Shown: piece after piece, positions 9,226 through 17,200 of the stretch
How positions within the stretch are numbered: position 1 is the stretch's first letter
Layout of the letters: each line of letters begins with the position of its first letter
Assembly (NCBI GenBank): GCA_024402115.1
Contig: JAKSJQ010000019.1
Coordinates: 1 to 36,985, forward strand
Length of the DNA: 36,985 bases
Direction: 5' to 3'
Origin: Bacteroidales bacterium
GTDB lineage: Bacteria; Bacteroidota; Bacteroidia; Bacteroidales; UBA932
Position numbers and translations under genes: made by a program
Notes under the pieces: model-generated
What the model was told of the DNA's origin: nothing
The model's database searches: none
What the model saw: only the letters and a program-made list of their open reading frames with translations

Positions 9226-9802
9226 TAGGCTCAACGAAGCGGAGCTCATCAACCTTGCAAAGAAGAAGAACGAGCACGCCTTCCTGGAGATGCACAACCG
9301 TTACAAGGACGGCCTCAGGGCCCATATATGCAAGATCGTGGCCCCTTGGGACGTAGACGACGTATGTACTCAGACCTTCCTGAAGGCCTTCCTCCACATA
9401 GACTCGTACGACTCTGCGAAGAGCGAATTCCGCACCTGGCTCTACACCATCGGCTGGAACACCGCCCTGGACCACATAGGCAAGAAGAAGCGCGAGCAGG
9501 AGAACATGCCGACCAGCTCCATCGACGGGGACAACGACGGCTCCGCAAACAGGATCTCCGCTCCGGACAAGACTCCGGACGAGGAGATCAGCTACCATGA
9601 GGACTACGAGAAGCTCATGAGCTACATCGAGGAGCTCGACGACCTGTACAGGGACATCGCCAAGGAACGCTTCATCAACGAGTGCGAATACAGTGAGATC
9701 GCCGAGAAGTTCAGTCTCCCGATTAACACCGTCAAGACAAGGATCAAGAGGTCCAGGGAAATGCTCATACGCATGATGGAGACCTCGGACGAAATAATGT
9801 AA
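9197..9802 (+). CDS. RNA polymerase sigma-70-family factor (ECF-like)
   Basis: Two-domain sigma factor of 201 aa. Region 2 lies at about 15-95, with DVDDVCTQTFLKAFLHIDSYD and the -10-recognition-type segment FRTWLYTIGWNTALDHIGKKKR. An acidic linker covers about 100-135. Region 4 is an HTH at about 160-195 (YSEIAEKFSLPINTVKTRIKRSREML). The ATG lies inside polA, giving a 29-base overlap. I see no other start that preserves region 2. No anti-sigma gene is adjacent, unlike many ECF loci, so how its activity is controlled is unclear. rsmG begins 3 bases after its stop. Confidence 0.9.
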   Translation: MEKIGSKRTDRLNEAELINLAKKKNEHAFLEMHNRYKDGLRAHICKIVAPWDVDDVCTQTFLKAFLHIDSYDSAKSEFRTWLYTIGWNTALDHIGKKKREQENMPTSSIDGDNDGSANRISAPDKTPDEEISYHEDYEKLMSYIEELDDLYRDIAKERFINECEYSEIAEKFSLPINTVKTRIKRSREMLIRMMETSDEIM

Positions 9803-9805
9803 GAG

Positions 9806-10471
9806 ATGGAATTCAAGGAATTCATAGATATAGCAAGGGAGAGTTTCCCATTCATAACTGAGGACCAGGAGAAGAAGTTCGCTCAGCTCGAAGCGTTGTA
9901 CAGGGACTGGAACGCTAAGATCAACGTCATCTCCCGCAAGGACATCGACGAGCTGTACCGCCACCACGTCCTGCATTCGCTAGCGATCGCAGCCTACCTC
10001 AAGGGCACCGGAGTGGAGCTCGCACCCGAGGGTGTGCCGGCCAAGATTCTGGACCTCGGCACAGGCGGCGGATTCCCGGGCATTCCTCTGGCGATACTCT
10101 TCCCCGAGCACGAGTTCACCCTCTGCGACTCGATAGGAAAGAAGATCACCGTGGCAGGAGGTGTCGCACAGGCCCTCGGACTCGGCAACGTCAAGACCGT
10201 CAACGCCCGCGCCGAGAGCCTTCCGGAGACCTTCGACTGGGTGGTATCGCGCGCCGTCACCTCGCTGGACAACTTCATGCCCTGGGTCAAGGGTAAATAT
10301 ACCAAGGGCATACTCTATCTGAAGGGTGGAGACATAGCGGAGGAGATAGCCGTCGCGATGGCAAAGTGCAAGCTCCCAAAGGGAAGTGTCCGCACATGGC
10401 CGGTCAATTCGTGGCTCCGCGACGAGTATTTCGACCAAAAGTTCGTGATACACATAGAAAAAAGAGGCTGA
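9806..10471 (+). CDS. rsmG: 16S rRNA (guanine527-N7)-methyltransferase
   Basis: SAM-dependent methyltransferase acting on G527 of 16S rRNA; loss in other bacteria gives low-level streptomycin resistance. 221 aa. The RsmG N-terminal helix region (YRDWNAKINVISRKDIDELYRHHVLHSLAI) is visible, followed by the SAM loop LDLGTGGGFPGIPLA (about 77-91), and later the RsmG-typical segments ARAESL and DWVVSRAV. It starts 3 bases after the sigma-factor gene. Downstream rpmH has its own promoter that begins 22 bases after the rsmG stop. Confidence 0.95.
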   Translation: MEFKEFIDIARESFPFITEDQEKKFAQLEALYRDWNAKINVISRKDIDELYRHHVLHSLAIAAYLKGTGVELAPEGVPAKILDLGTGGGFPGIPLAILFPEHEFTLCDSIGKKITVAGGVAQALGLGNVKTVNARAESLPETFDWVVSRAVTSLDNFMPWVKGKYTKGILYLKGGDIAEEIAVAMAKCKLPKGSVRTWPVNSWLRDEYFDQKFVIHIEKRG

Positions 10472-10493
10472 GACAGAACTTTTTTACAAAAAT

Positions 10494-10524
10494 TTTGATG
10501 ATTAACTGAAAAAGACTACCTTTG
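10494..10524 (+). promoter_or_regulatory. rpmH promoter (Bacteroidota type)
   Basis: TTTG (10494-10497), a 19-base spacer, then TACCTTTG (10517-10524). Both boxes and the spacing fit the Bacteroidota housekeeping consensus. It lies 38 bases upstream of the rpmH ATG. Confidence 0.85.
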
Positions 10525-10562
10525 CACTCCCAAGTCAGAATATATAGAAAAAAGATACAATA

Positions 10563-10715
10563 ATGAAAAGAACATTCCAACCATCAGAGCGCAAGCGTCG
10601 CAACAAACACGGATTCCGTGAGCGCATGTCGACTCCAAACGGTCGCCGCGTACTCGCAGCTCGCCGTCGTCATGGCCGCAAGAAACTTACCGTATCTTCA
10701 GAGGATAGGTACTAG
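10563..10715 (+). CDS. rpmH: 50S ribosomal protein L34
   Basis: Short, very basic ribosomal protein of 50 residues. It begins [18 protein letters not shown], has the conserved [22 protein letters not shown] segment, and ends SSEDRY. Bacterial L34 is usually 44-50 aa; the extra C-terminal residues after the KKLTVS region are normal in Bacteroidota. It has its own strong promoter and an intrinsic terminator 41 bases downstream, so it is likely a single-gene transcript. In many bacteria rpmH sits by the origin and dnaA; that is not the case here. Confidence 0.97.
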   Translation: MKRTFQPSERKRRNKHGFRERMSTPNGRRVLAARRRHGRKKLTVSSEDRY

Positions 10716-10755
10716 TAGGCTGCCCCGGAACTTTTCATTATTCGGGGAATAAGAA

Positions 10756-10785
10756 GAGGCTGACCTTTCGGGTCGGCCTCTTTTG
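10756..10785 (+). terminator. Intrinsic terminator of rpmH
   Basis: Ten-base stem GAGGCTGACC / GGTCGGCCTC (one wobble pair), loop TTTCG, followed by TTTTGTC. Confidence 0.85.
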
Positions 10786-10806
10786 TCATTTATCCTGAGC
10801 GGGAGG

Positions 10807-10835
10807 AAATAAAGGGGACGGACCGAGCCGCCCCC
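10807..10835 (-). terminator. Intrinsic terminator of the RHS island (copy A)
   Basis: On the minus strand: stem GGGGGCGG / CCGTCCCC around loop CTCGGT, then TTTATTT. It lies downstream of the last island gene (10890-11600). The region 10797-10835 is nearly identical to 13537-13575 (copy B). Confidence 0.75.
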
Positions 10836-10889
10836 TAAAACACGACTTAAAATTGATTAAAAGAAGCACTGGCCTTCTGCCTTCTATCT

Positions 10890-11600
10890 CTATCGATGTA
10901 CAATCATTGCAACGTATCTCAATGGGTCTTCCGAAGATACGGTATAATGAACGTCACATAACATAATATCAGACTTCAGCACAAATACAGAATCGCCCCA
11001 ATGTCTATATCCCGTCTCCTGGATATCTGCTTTCCTATCACGAAGAGCAATAGGATCATATTTTAGCTCGTCTGCGGCATTCCAATACCAATCTGGTATT
11101 ATGATATATTCATCAGGATGAGCTGTTTTTAACAGATAAATCTCCTCATCACAATATGATTTCGGAACATTAAGGCAAAGCCTAGATGGAAGCGTATTCT
11201 GGTAGCATATCTTTCTTTTACCGATACACTTCACCCTAGAATACAATAAGATAGGCCTGAATTCCGCCTGATACTTCTTATAAAAATCAGGATTATCCCA
11301 TGAGTCCGATAAAGACCCGATGTATTCAAAAGTGATTTCAAACAAGGTTGGTTTATAACGACCATCCCATTCTATTCTGCCTTGGCCTTGTTTGAAATAT
11401 ACAGGATACCATACTTTTCCAGAATCGGAGACATACCAGCAGCCTGTACTATCGACCCTCGCCATCGGGTGATCTATGGTCATCACCGGAAATTGAGTGT
11501 GTCCTTCACAGCTTGCAATAACGAAGCAAAGCGCCATGGCCACAATCATGCTTAAACCGTGAGTATTCTTAGCTATCAAACAGCGCAGACAACTTATCAT
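10890..11600 (-). CDS. Exported lipoprotein-like protein, candidate immunity partner of the metzincin-tipped RHS protein
   Basis: 236 aa, no family recognised. The N-terminus has basic residues (Arg6, Lys11), a hydrophobic stretch MIVAMALCFVIAS and a lipobox-like IASC near residue 31, so it is probably a lipoprotein. With this ATG the gene overlaps the end of the upstream RHS gene by 32 bases. A shorter start at 11549 would leave the signal without basic residues, so I prefer the longer one. The mature part is rich in aromatic and charged residues with several Cys. The position, overlap and export parallel the small gene after the other RHS protein. An immunity or inhibitor role is inferred from context only. 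Confidence 0.7.
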   Translation of the reverse strand: MISCLRCLIAKNTHGLSMIVAMALCFVIASCEGHTQFPVMTIDHPMARVDSTGCWYVSDSGKVWYPVYFKQGQGRIEWDGRYKPTLFEITFEYIGSLSDSWDNPDFYKKYQAEFRPILLYSRVKCIGKRKICYQNTLPSRLCLNVPKSYCDEEIYLLKTAHPDEYIIIPDWYWNAADELKYDPIALRDRKADIQETGYRHWGDSVFVLKSDIMLCDVHYTVSSEDPLRYVAMIVHR

Positions 11601-13500
11601 AATTTCCTTGATTTGAATTCATCATTTCGCGAATGTTCTCATCTGTAACGTCACTTGAACGATTCTCGTTTTGACTTTCCGTCATTATTCCTGTTTCTGA
11701 ATGGGTGCTCATTCCTAGCAAATGTCCAAGTTCATGTGCCCCCGTTATACTTTCTTCTCCGTCAGGACGTGATGTCGCATAGTCGGAACGCACATACACA
11801 TTCGTTTTTTCATGCGTGAAACCGCTAGCCTGAGGATTATGGCCTTCCACTCTTTTTGTATCAACTTCATACGTATTCTCACCCTTTGCCTTCAAATATC
11901 CAAAATCTTCCGACTGAATAACTGTAATATCATAGCGTATGGATTTCCCCTTATACGTGTCATTTGATCGGGAGTTCCAAAATAGAGCTGCCTGCTTTGC
12001 CGACTCTAATGAGACATTGTCATTAACATATACAATGGCAGATATAGTTATTCTCCTAAATCGCACTCGTATGCCATATTTTCGTCCATCCGGATCCACG
12101 AAGTTGATCGGGTTACCAGCGCAGTAGGAATAAGGGCTGATTCTTGGATACTTCTCAGCCAGCGGATCCACCGAGGTGAAACGCCCGAGGGCAGGGTCAT
12201 ACACCCTCGCCCGGAAGTCGTACAGGCCGAGACCGTTGTCCGCGTAGAGCTCGTTGCCGCTGAAGCGGTATGGCTGGGCAGACTGCGACAAAGGAATCTC
12301 GACGAGCTCACCGATCTCGAGGTCACCACCAACCGAACCGCCCAAGGATTCTCCTATCGGATGCAGTTCCGCCCTCGAAGCCATCGCGCTGCTCGCATAG
12401 CCCATTCCGTACGGGTAGTAGTGGTTCACCTGGGCCACCGAGCCGTCAGAGCGAGCTGCGACACGCGTGCTGCCCAGATGGTCCTTCAGGAAGAACATGT
12501 AATCCTGACTCTGGCTTCCCACCGAGATCAGGCCTCCGTCGAACAGGACGTACTTCAGGACTCCGTCCTCGTACACCAGGTTGCCGCGATACTCCGTGGT
12601 ACTCGGCGACACGCCAGTCCTCGACACCTCCCTGCGCAGCTTCGTGCCGTCGGGAAGGTACGTGAACGATTCCGTCCCGCCCTGATAGATCATGACCGCA
12701 GGCTGGTTGCCGCGGTTGTAGGTTACCGACGATATGCCCCTGTTAAGGTCCGAAGTCATGTTGCCGTTCCCGTCATAGGTGTACTCTACGGCCATCTGCG
12801 CTCCGTCGCGGAAGTCGCCCGAGCCCTCCACCGAAGGTACCAGAGCCGAGTCCGACACGCTGAGGAGACGGCTGCCGTCGTATGTCATAGAGAGGTTGTC
12901 CACGATGCCCTTGCGGGAGAGGCTCAGATCACCCTCCCTGCACAAAGATAGCACATTTCCCATTACGTCGTACGAGTAGGACGTCCCGTACCCTATCCTG
13001 CGGACGCCGCCCTCGCCGTAGTCGGCCGACACGAGGCGGCCCAGCCCGTCATAGGAGTAGTCGTAGCTGCGCATGCCGGAGTCGCCGCTCGCGCGCCACT
13101 CCATCGAAGACACGCCGCCGCCGTAACGGACCGGAGTGGCCAGGAGGCCGCCTGCCCGCTGGTCATCATAATGGAGAGTCTCGCTGAACAGAGGACCGCC
13201 TATCTCACTGAGCCATGAGCGCACGTTGTAGGAATAGGACGAGGAGAGGGAGGCGCTGCCTCCTCTCTCCGTACCGGACAACCGGCCAAGATTGTCATAG
13301 ACGTTGCTCGCCAGCAGCACCGGAGAGCCACCGTCCAACGAGTGGGTCACCTCCAGAAGGCGGGACCAATGGTCGTAGGTATAATGAATGTCCTCAGTGA
13401 CGATCTCCTCGTCAGAGGACTGCGCGTGCATAGGCTCGCCTGCCAGGGTGGACGCAATGAGCACCAACATGGCACATATAATTCTATTTTTCGTATTCAT
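11569..13500 (-). CDS. Short RHS-repeat protein with metzincin-like C-terminal tip
   Basis: 643 aa. A Sec signal peptide (about 1-27, ending near MHAQ) leads directly into YD repeats at residue ~39. Residues 41-447 are encoded by a DNA block shared with the 1322-aa RHS gene, including the core hallmark LGRFTSVDPL. The boundary motif DPDGR follows at about 469-473. The C-terminal tip (about 474-643) is unrelated to the other RHS tip and carries HELGHLLGMSTH (589-600) followed by a Met-turn-like TGIMT, resembling matrixin-type metallopeptidases. There is one extra residue before the third His compared with the usual HExxHxxGxxH. The N-terminal half of a normal RHS protein is missing. It could be an active mini-RHS or a tip reservoir. 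Confidence 0.85.
   Translation of the reverse strand: MNTKNRIICAMLVLIASTLAGEPMHAQSSDEEIVTEDIHYTYDHWSRLLEVTHSLDGGSPVLLASNVYDNLGRLSGTERGGSASLSSSYSYNVRSWLSEIGGPLFSETLHYDDQRAGGLLATPVRYGGGVSSMEWRASGDSGMRSYDYSYDGLGRLVSADYGEGGVRRIGYGTSYSYDVMGNVLSLCREGDLSLSRKGIVDNLSMTYDGSRLLSVSDSALVPSVEGSGDFRDGAQMAVEYTYDGNGNMTSDLNRGISSVTYNRGNQPAVMIYQGGTESFTYLPDGTKLRREVSRTGVSPSTTEYRGNLVYEDGVLKYVLFDGGLISVGSQSQDYMFFLKDHLGSTRVAARSDGSVAQVNHYYPYGMGYASSAMASRAELHPIGESLGGSVGGDLEIGELVEIPLSQSAQPYRFSGNELYADNGLGLYDFRARVYDPALGRFTSVDPLAEKYPRISPYSYCAGNPINFVDPDGRKYGIRVRFRRITISAIVYVNDNVSLESAKQAALFWNSRSNDTYKGKSIRYDITVIQSEDFGYLKAKGENTYEVDTKRVEGHNPQASGFTHEKTNVYVRSDYATSRPDGEESITGAHELGHLLGMSTHSETGIMTESQNENRSSDVTDENIREMMNSNQGNYDKLSALFDS
12161..13380 (-). 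repeat. RHS core direct repeat, copy 1
   Basis: 1,220-bp block matching 14878-16097 at a constant offset of 2,717 bases, without indels. I count four mismatches in the first 44 bases and seven in the last ~100. Between 12205 and 13280 I found no difference in the stretches I compared. Flanking DNA is unrelated or only weakly similar. Confidence 0.93.
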
Positions 13501-13545
13501 CTTGATATATGATTAGAATTCCCGCAGCCTAAACCGGAGCGGGAG

Positions 13546-13575
13546 AATATAAAGGGGACGGACCGAGCCGTCCCC
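13546..13575 (-). terminator. Intrinsic terminator after the 216-aa gene (copy B)
   Basis: On the minus strand: perfect 8-base stem GGGGACGG / CCGTCCCC, loop CTCGGT, then TTATATT. It lies 16 bases after the stop of the 216-aa gene and 45 bases before the mini-RHS start, and is nearly identical to copy A at 10807-10835. Confidence 0.75.
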
Positions 13576-13591
13576 GACACACATTTATTGT

Positions 13592-14242
13592 TTACCTTTT
13601 TATCAGGATCGGTGTCACGGTCACAGTTGGGAACACTTCTTTCGCAATTCTCTCCAAACGCTTCCCCTCGCGTACGTTATGCTTCAGGTTCTTCTCCTGA
13701 AAGCTCTTGCTACGAAGGTGATTAAAATCGGCGCCCTTCATGAAACGACAGTATGTTGAGAATTCCACGCTGGAACCAGACTTAATATACCATTCAGTAA
13801 CCTCTATATCATCTATATAGTAACTACGCATTGGCGCGTTAGAAACTTGTAGGTCAATTAAAAAATCTGCACTCGTAACATAGGCCTTGTTCCTATACAC
13901 AAAACCAACATCAAACTTCAAATCAACACCCTCGAAATTAGGCCCATGCCCAGGTCGCTCTTCTCTTGGATAAATATCTAGATCACAGAATGACTCATAC
14001 ACGACATCAGATGGTCCATCGTTCCAAAGACGGCCATGAGCTATCAGCTCTGGGCCTTCCTTAAGATGGGCCTCATAATCGTCATCGATTATGCACCTGT
14101 CATAATAGATCACCTTGTCACTTATGGTTCTCATATACATGGTGTCAATATCATATCGTAATTGACAGTTACCCACATGTTGTATAGACAACAGGAAAAA
14201 AGTGATTAACAAGTATTTTCTATCTGCTACCATTCCTTGCAT
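13592..14242 (-). CDS. Small exported protein, candidate immunity partner of the 1322-aa RHS protein
   Basis: 216 aa, no family recognised. The N-terminus (MVADRKYLLITFFLLSIQHVGNC) is a Sec signal peptide; the Cys at its end does not fit a strict lipobox. The ATG used overlaps the RHS stop by 23 bases; an internal ATG at 14233 still overlaps and gives a slightly shorter, equally good signal. The mature part looks mainly beta-rich and ends with a basic segment (KHNVREGKRLERIAKE). It is distinctly more AT-rich than the RHS core. It directly follows the RHS tip and is closed by its own terminator, which fits a toxin-immunity pair, but nothing in its sequence proves this. Confidence 0.72.
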   Translation of the reverse strand: MQGMVADRKYLLITFFLLSIQHVGNCQLRYDIDTMYMRTISDKVIYYDRCIIDDDYEAHLKEGPELIAHGRLWNDGPSDVVYESFCDLDIYPREERPGHGPNFEGVDLKFDVGFVYRNKAYVTSADFLIDLQVSNAPMRSYYIDDIEVTEWYIKSGSSVEFSTYCRFMKGADFNHLRSKSFQEKNLKHNVREGKRLERIAKEVFPTVTVTPILIKR

Positions 14243-17200
14243 AATATTGATCTAGTTTATCCACTACCATTCTCGAAAACGCCGCTGATGTCTTTACCCA
14301 AGATGGATGAGATATCTGAGATTCAAAAGCACGTATCTCTCGAGAATCTTTGTCAACATCATTATATGTATAAGGATCTAGCCTCATCCAATATAGATGG
14401 TCTCCCTCATGGCCGTTTATAGCATTAATCAGATTGTTATAGTCATCAAAATAATGGTTATCGTTACAACTCCGCACATTGACAAGTACTTGGAATGACC
14501 TGTCTGGAGTGTCATTATTTGCCTGCATCTGCGCTCCCCCAGAAGGCCAAGGATTCAACGGTACACCCGTATAATTATACCGTCTTGCAATAGACAGCAT
14601 CGAGTCATCATTGAGAAAACCCGAGCGATATGCATCAGCTACAGGCGTAGACATCATCATCAATTGATTTGAATAATCGTCTCTTGATAGTCCACTCGGA
14701 TCAAGACCGTCAAATGAAGCTTGACTAATTGCAAGCATCTGTCCGTCATCGATGCCATCGCCATATACAAAAGCACCATTTTCGTTAAAGTAATCAGCCA
14801 ATCCGCTTGGATCAACCCTAACAACTGGATTACACCTACAATACGAATATACGGAATGCCAATTCATTCTTTCACCCAGCGGATCCACCGAGGTGAAGCG
14901 CCCGAGTGAAGGGTCATACATCCTCGCCCGGAAGTCGTACAGGCCGAGACCGTTGTCCGCGTAGAGCTCGTTGCCGCTGAAGCGGTATGGCTGGGCAGAC
15001 TGCGACAAAGGAATCTCGACGAGCTCACCGATCTCGAGGTCACCACCAACCGAACCGCCCAAGGATTCTCCTATCGGATGCAGTTCCGCCCTCGAAGCCA
15101 TCGCGCTGCTCGCATAGCCCATTCCGTACGGGTAGTAGTGGTTCACCTGGGCCACCGAGCCGTCAGAGCGAGCTGCGACACGCGTGCTGCCCAGATGGTC
15201 CTTCAGGAAGAACATGTAATCCTGACTCTGGCTTCCCACCGAGATCAGGCCTCCGTCGAACAGGACGTACTTCAGGACTCCGTCCTCGTACACCAGGTTG
15301 CCGCGATACTCCGTGGTACTCGGCGACACGCCAGTCCTCGACACCTCCCTGCGCAGCTTCGTGCCGTCGGGAAGGTACGTGAACGATTCCGTCCCGCCCT
15401 GATAGATCATGACCGCAGGCTGGTTGCCGCGGTTGTAGGTTACCGACGATATGCCCCTGTTAAGGTCCGAAGTCATGTTGCCGTTCCCGTCATAGGTGTA
15501 CTCTACGGCCATCTGCGCTCCGTCGCGGAAGTCGCCCGAGCCCTCCACCGAAGGTACCAGAGCCGAGTCCGACACGCTGAGGAGACGGCTGCCGTCGTAT
15601 GTCATAGAGAGGTTGTCCACGATGCCCTTGCGGGAGAGGCTCAGATCACCCTCCCTGCACAAAGATAGCACATTTCCCATTACGTCGTACGAGTAGGACG
15701 TCCCGTACCCTATCCTGCGGACGCCGCCCTCGCCGTAGTCGGCCGACACGAGGCGGCCCAGCCCGTCATAGGAGTAGTCGTAGCTGCGCATGCCGGAGTC
15801 GCCGCTCGCGCGCCACTCCATCGAAGACACGCCGCCGCCGTAACGGACCGGAGTGGCCAGGAGGCCGCCTGCCCGCTGGTCATCATAATGGAGAGTCTCG
15901 CTGAACAGAGGACCGCCTATCTCACTGAGCCATGAGCGCACGTTGTAGGAATAGGACGAGGAGAGGGAGGCGCTGCCTCCTCTCTCCGTACCGGACAGCC
16001 GGCCCAGCTCGTCATAGACGTTGCTCGCCAGCAGCACCGGAGAGCCGCCGTCCAACGAGTGGGTCACCTCCAGGAGGCGGGACCTATGGTCGTAGGTGCA
16101 GGAAAGATCCTCTACTGTCGAAGGATATGATGTCCCTTTCCTATGTGATCGGTGCTGATGAACAGGATTGCCGAGGAAATCATACTCCACGTCCTCAGTA
16201 CTCCATCCTCCATCGGGGTACGATGCTTCCGTATGGGTAACCCTGCCTCTGTCGTCATACCTCACCAGGTTCCAGACCTTGTCATTGCTGACATTCTCCC
16301 CCATCTCATGCATGCATGAACCGGTCTGTCTTCCCATGGTGCTCGGAATCGGAGCTCCGTACATAGATGCGCTGCCCGGCAGACCTGTAGGGAAATCCGA
16401 CACGAAGTCGTAGACGTCAAAATAGTATGCCTCCATAACCTGAGGGGAAACGAGGGACACGCCTGAGCAGGAATATCCTGCCAACGGGCCATCCTGACCG
16501 ACATACTCCGCCTTCGTTACACCGGACACCAACTCACGGAGAGAAATGTTGCGGGAACAGATGCCACGGACGCAGAGCCTCCCATGGATGTCATAGAGGC
16601 AGAACGTGGACTCGCCCCTTTCCGACTGGACTCCATCCTGGCTGAACACAAGCCTGTCCGCATCATCGTAGACCATCCTCGCCCATCCTATCCCAGGAAG
16701 CTTCTTCGCACAGATCCTGTCCCTTGAGTCATAAAGATAGATGTAGGCATACCTCTCGATCTCGGAGAGACTCAGGTTACGGCTCCCGACAAACTGTTCC
16801 GACAGGGCGGGAGGTATGACGGCGACAAGGTTGTCCATACCGTCATAGATGCAGTAGGTGTCAAGATAGTGTTCCTCGTTTCCTTCCCTTGACACCTGCC
16901 TGGTCAGCACATCCCTGCCGAGCCTGTCGGTGAAGGTCAGAATCTCGAGCCCGTCCTCATCAGTCACCGAGAGCACCTGCAGGGTACCGTCCGGATAGCT
17001 GCCGACGCTCCTGGCAGTATAGTCGGAACCTCCCAGGGATACCAGCGAGAGACGAAGGCAATCCAGGCGAGGGGTTCCCGCGCTGTTGCTAAGGTGCTGT
17101 GTATGGACATATCTGTCAGCCTGACGCCACGATTCGCCTGGGCCGTACTCCCTTTCCGGGCGCTCCAACGGACTTCCGTCATAGACCGTCTCCGAATAAG

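Noticed and set aside
12270..15668. Pairs of identical plus-strand ORFs (131, 196 and 66 aa) occurring twice
   Set aside because: They are antisense to the duplicated RHS core and identical only because the DNA is duplicated.
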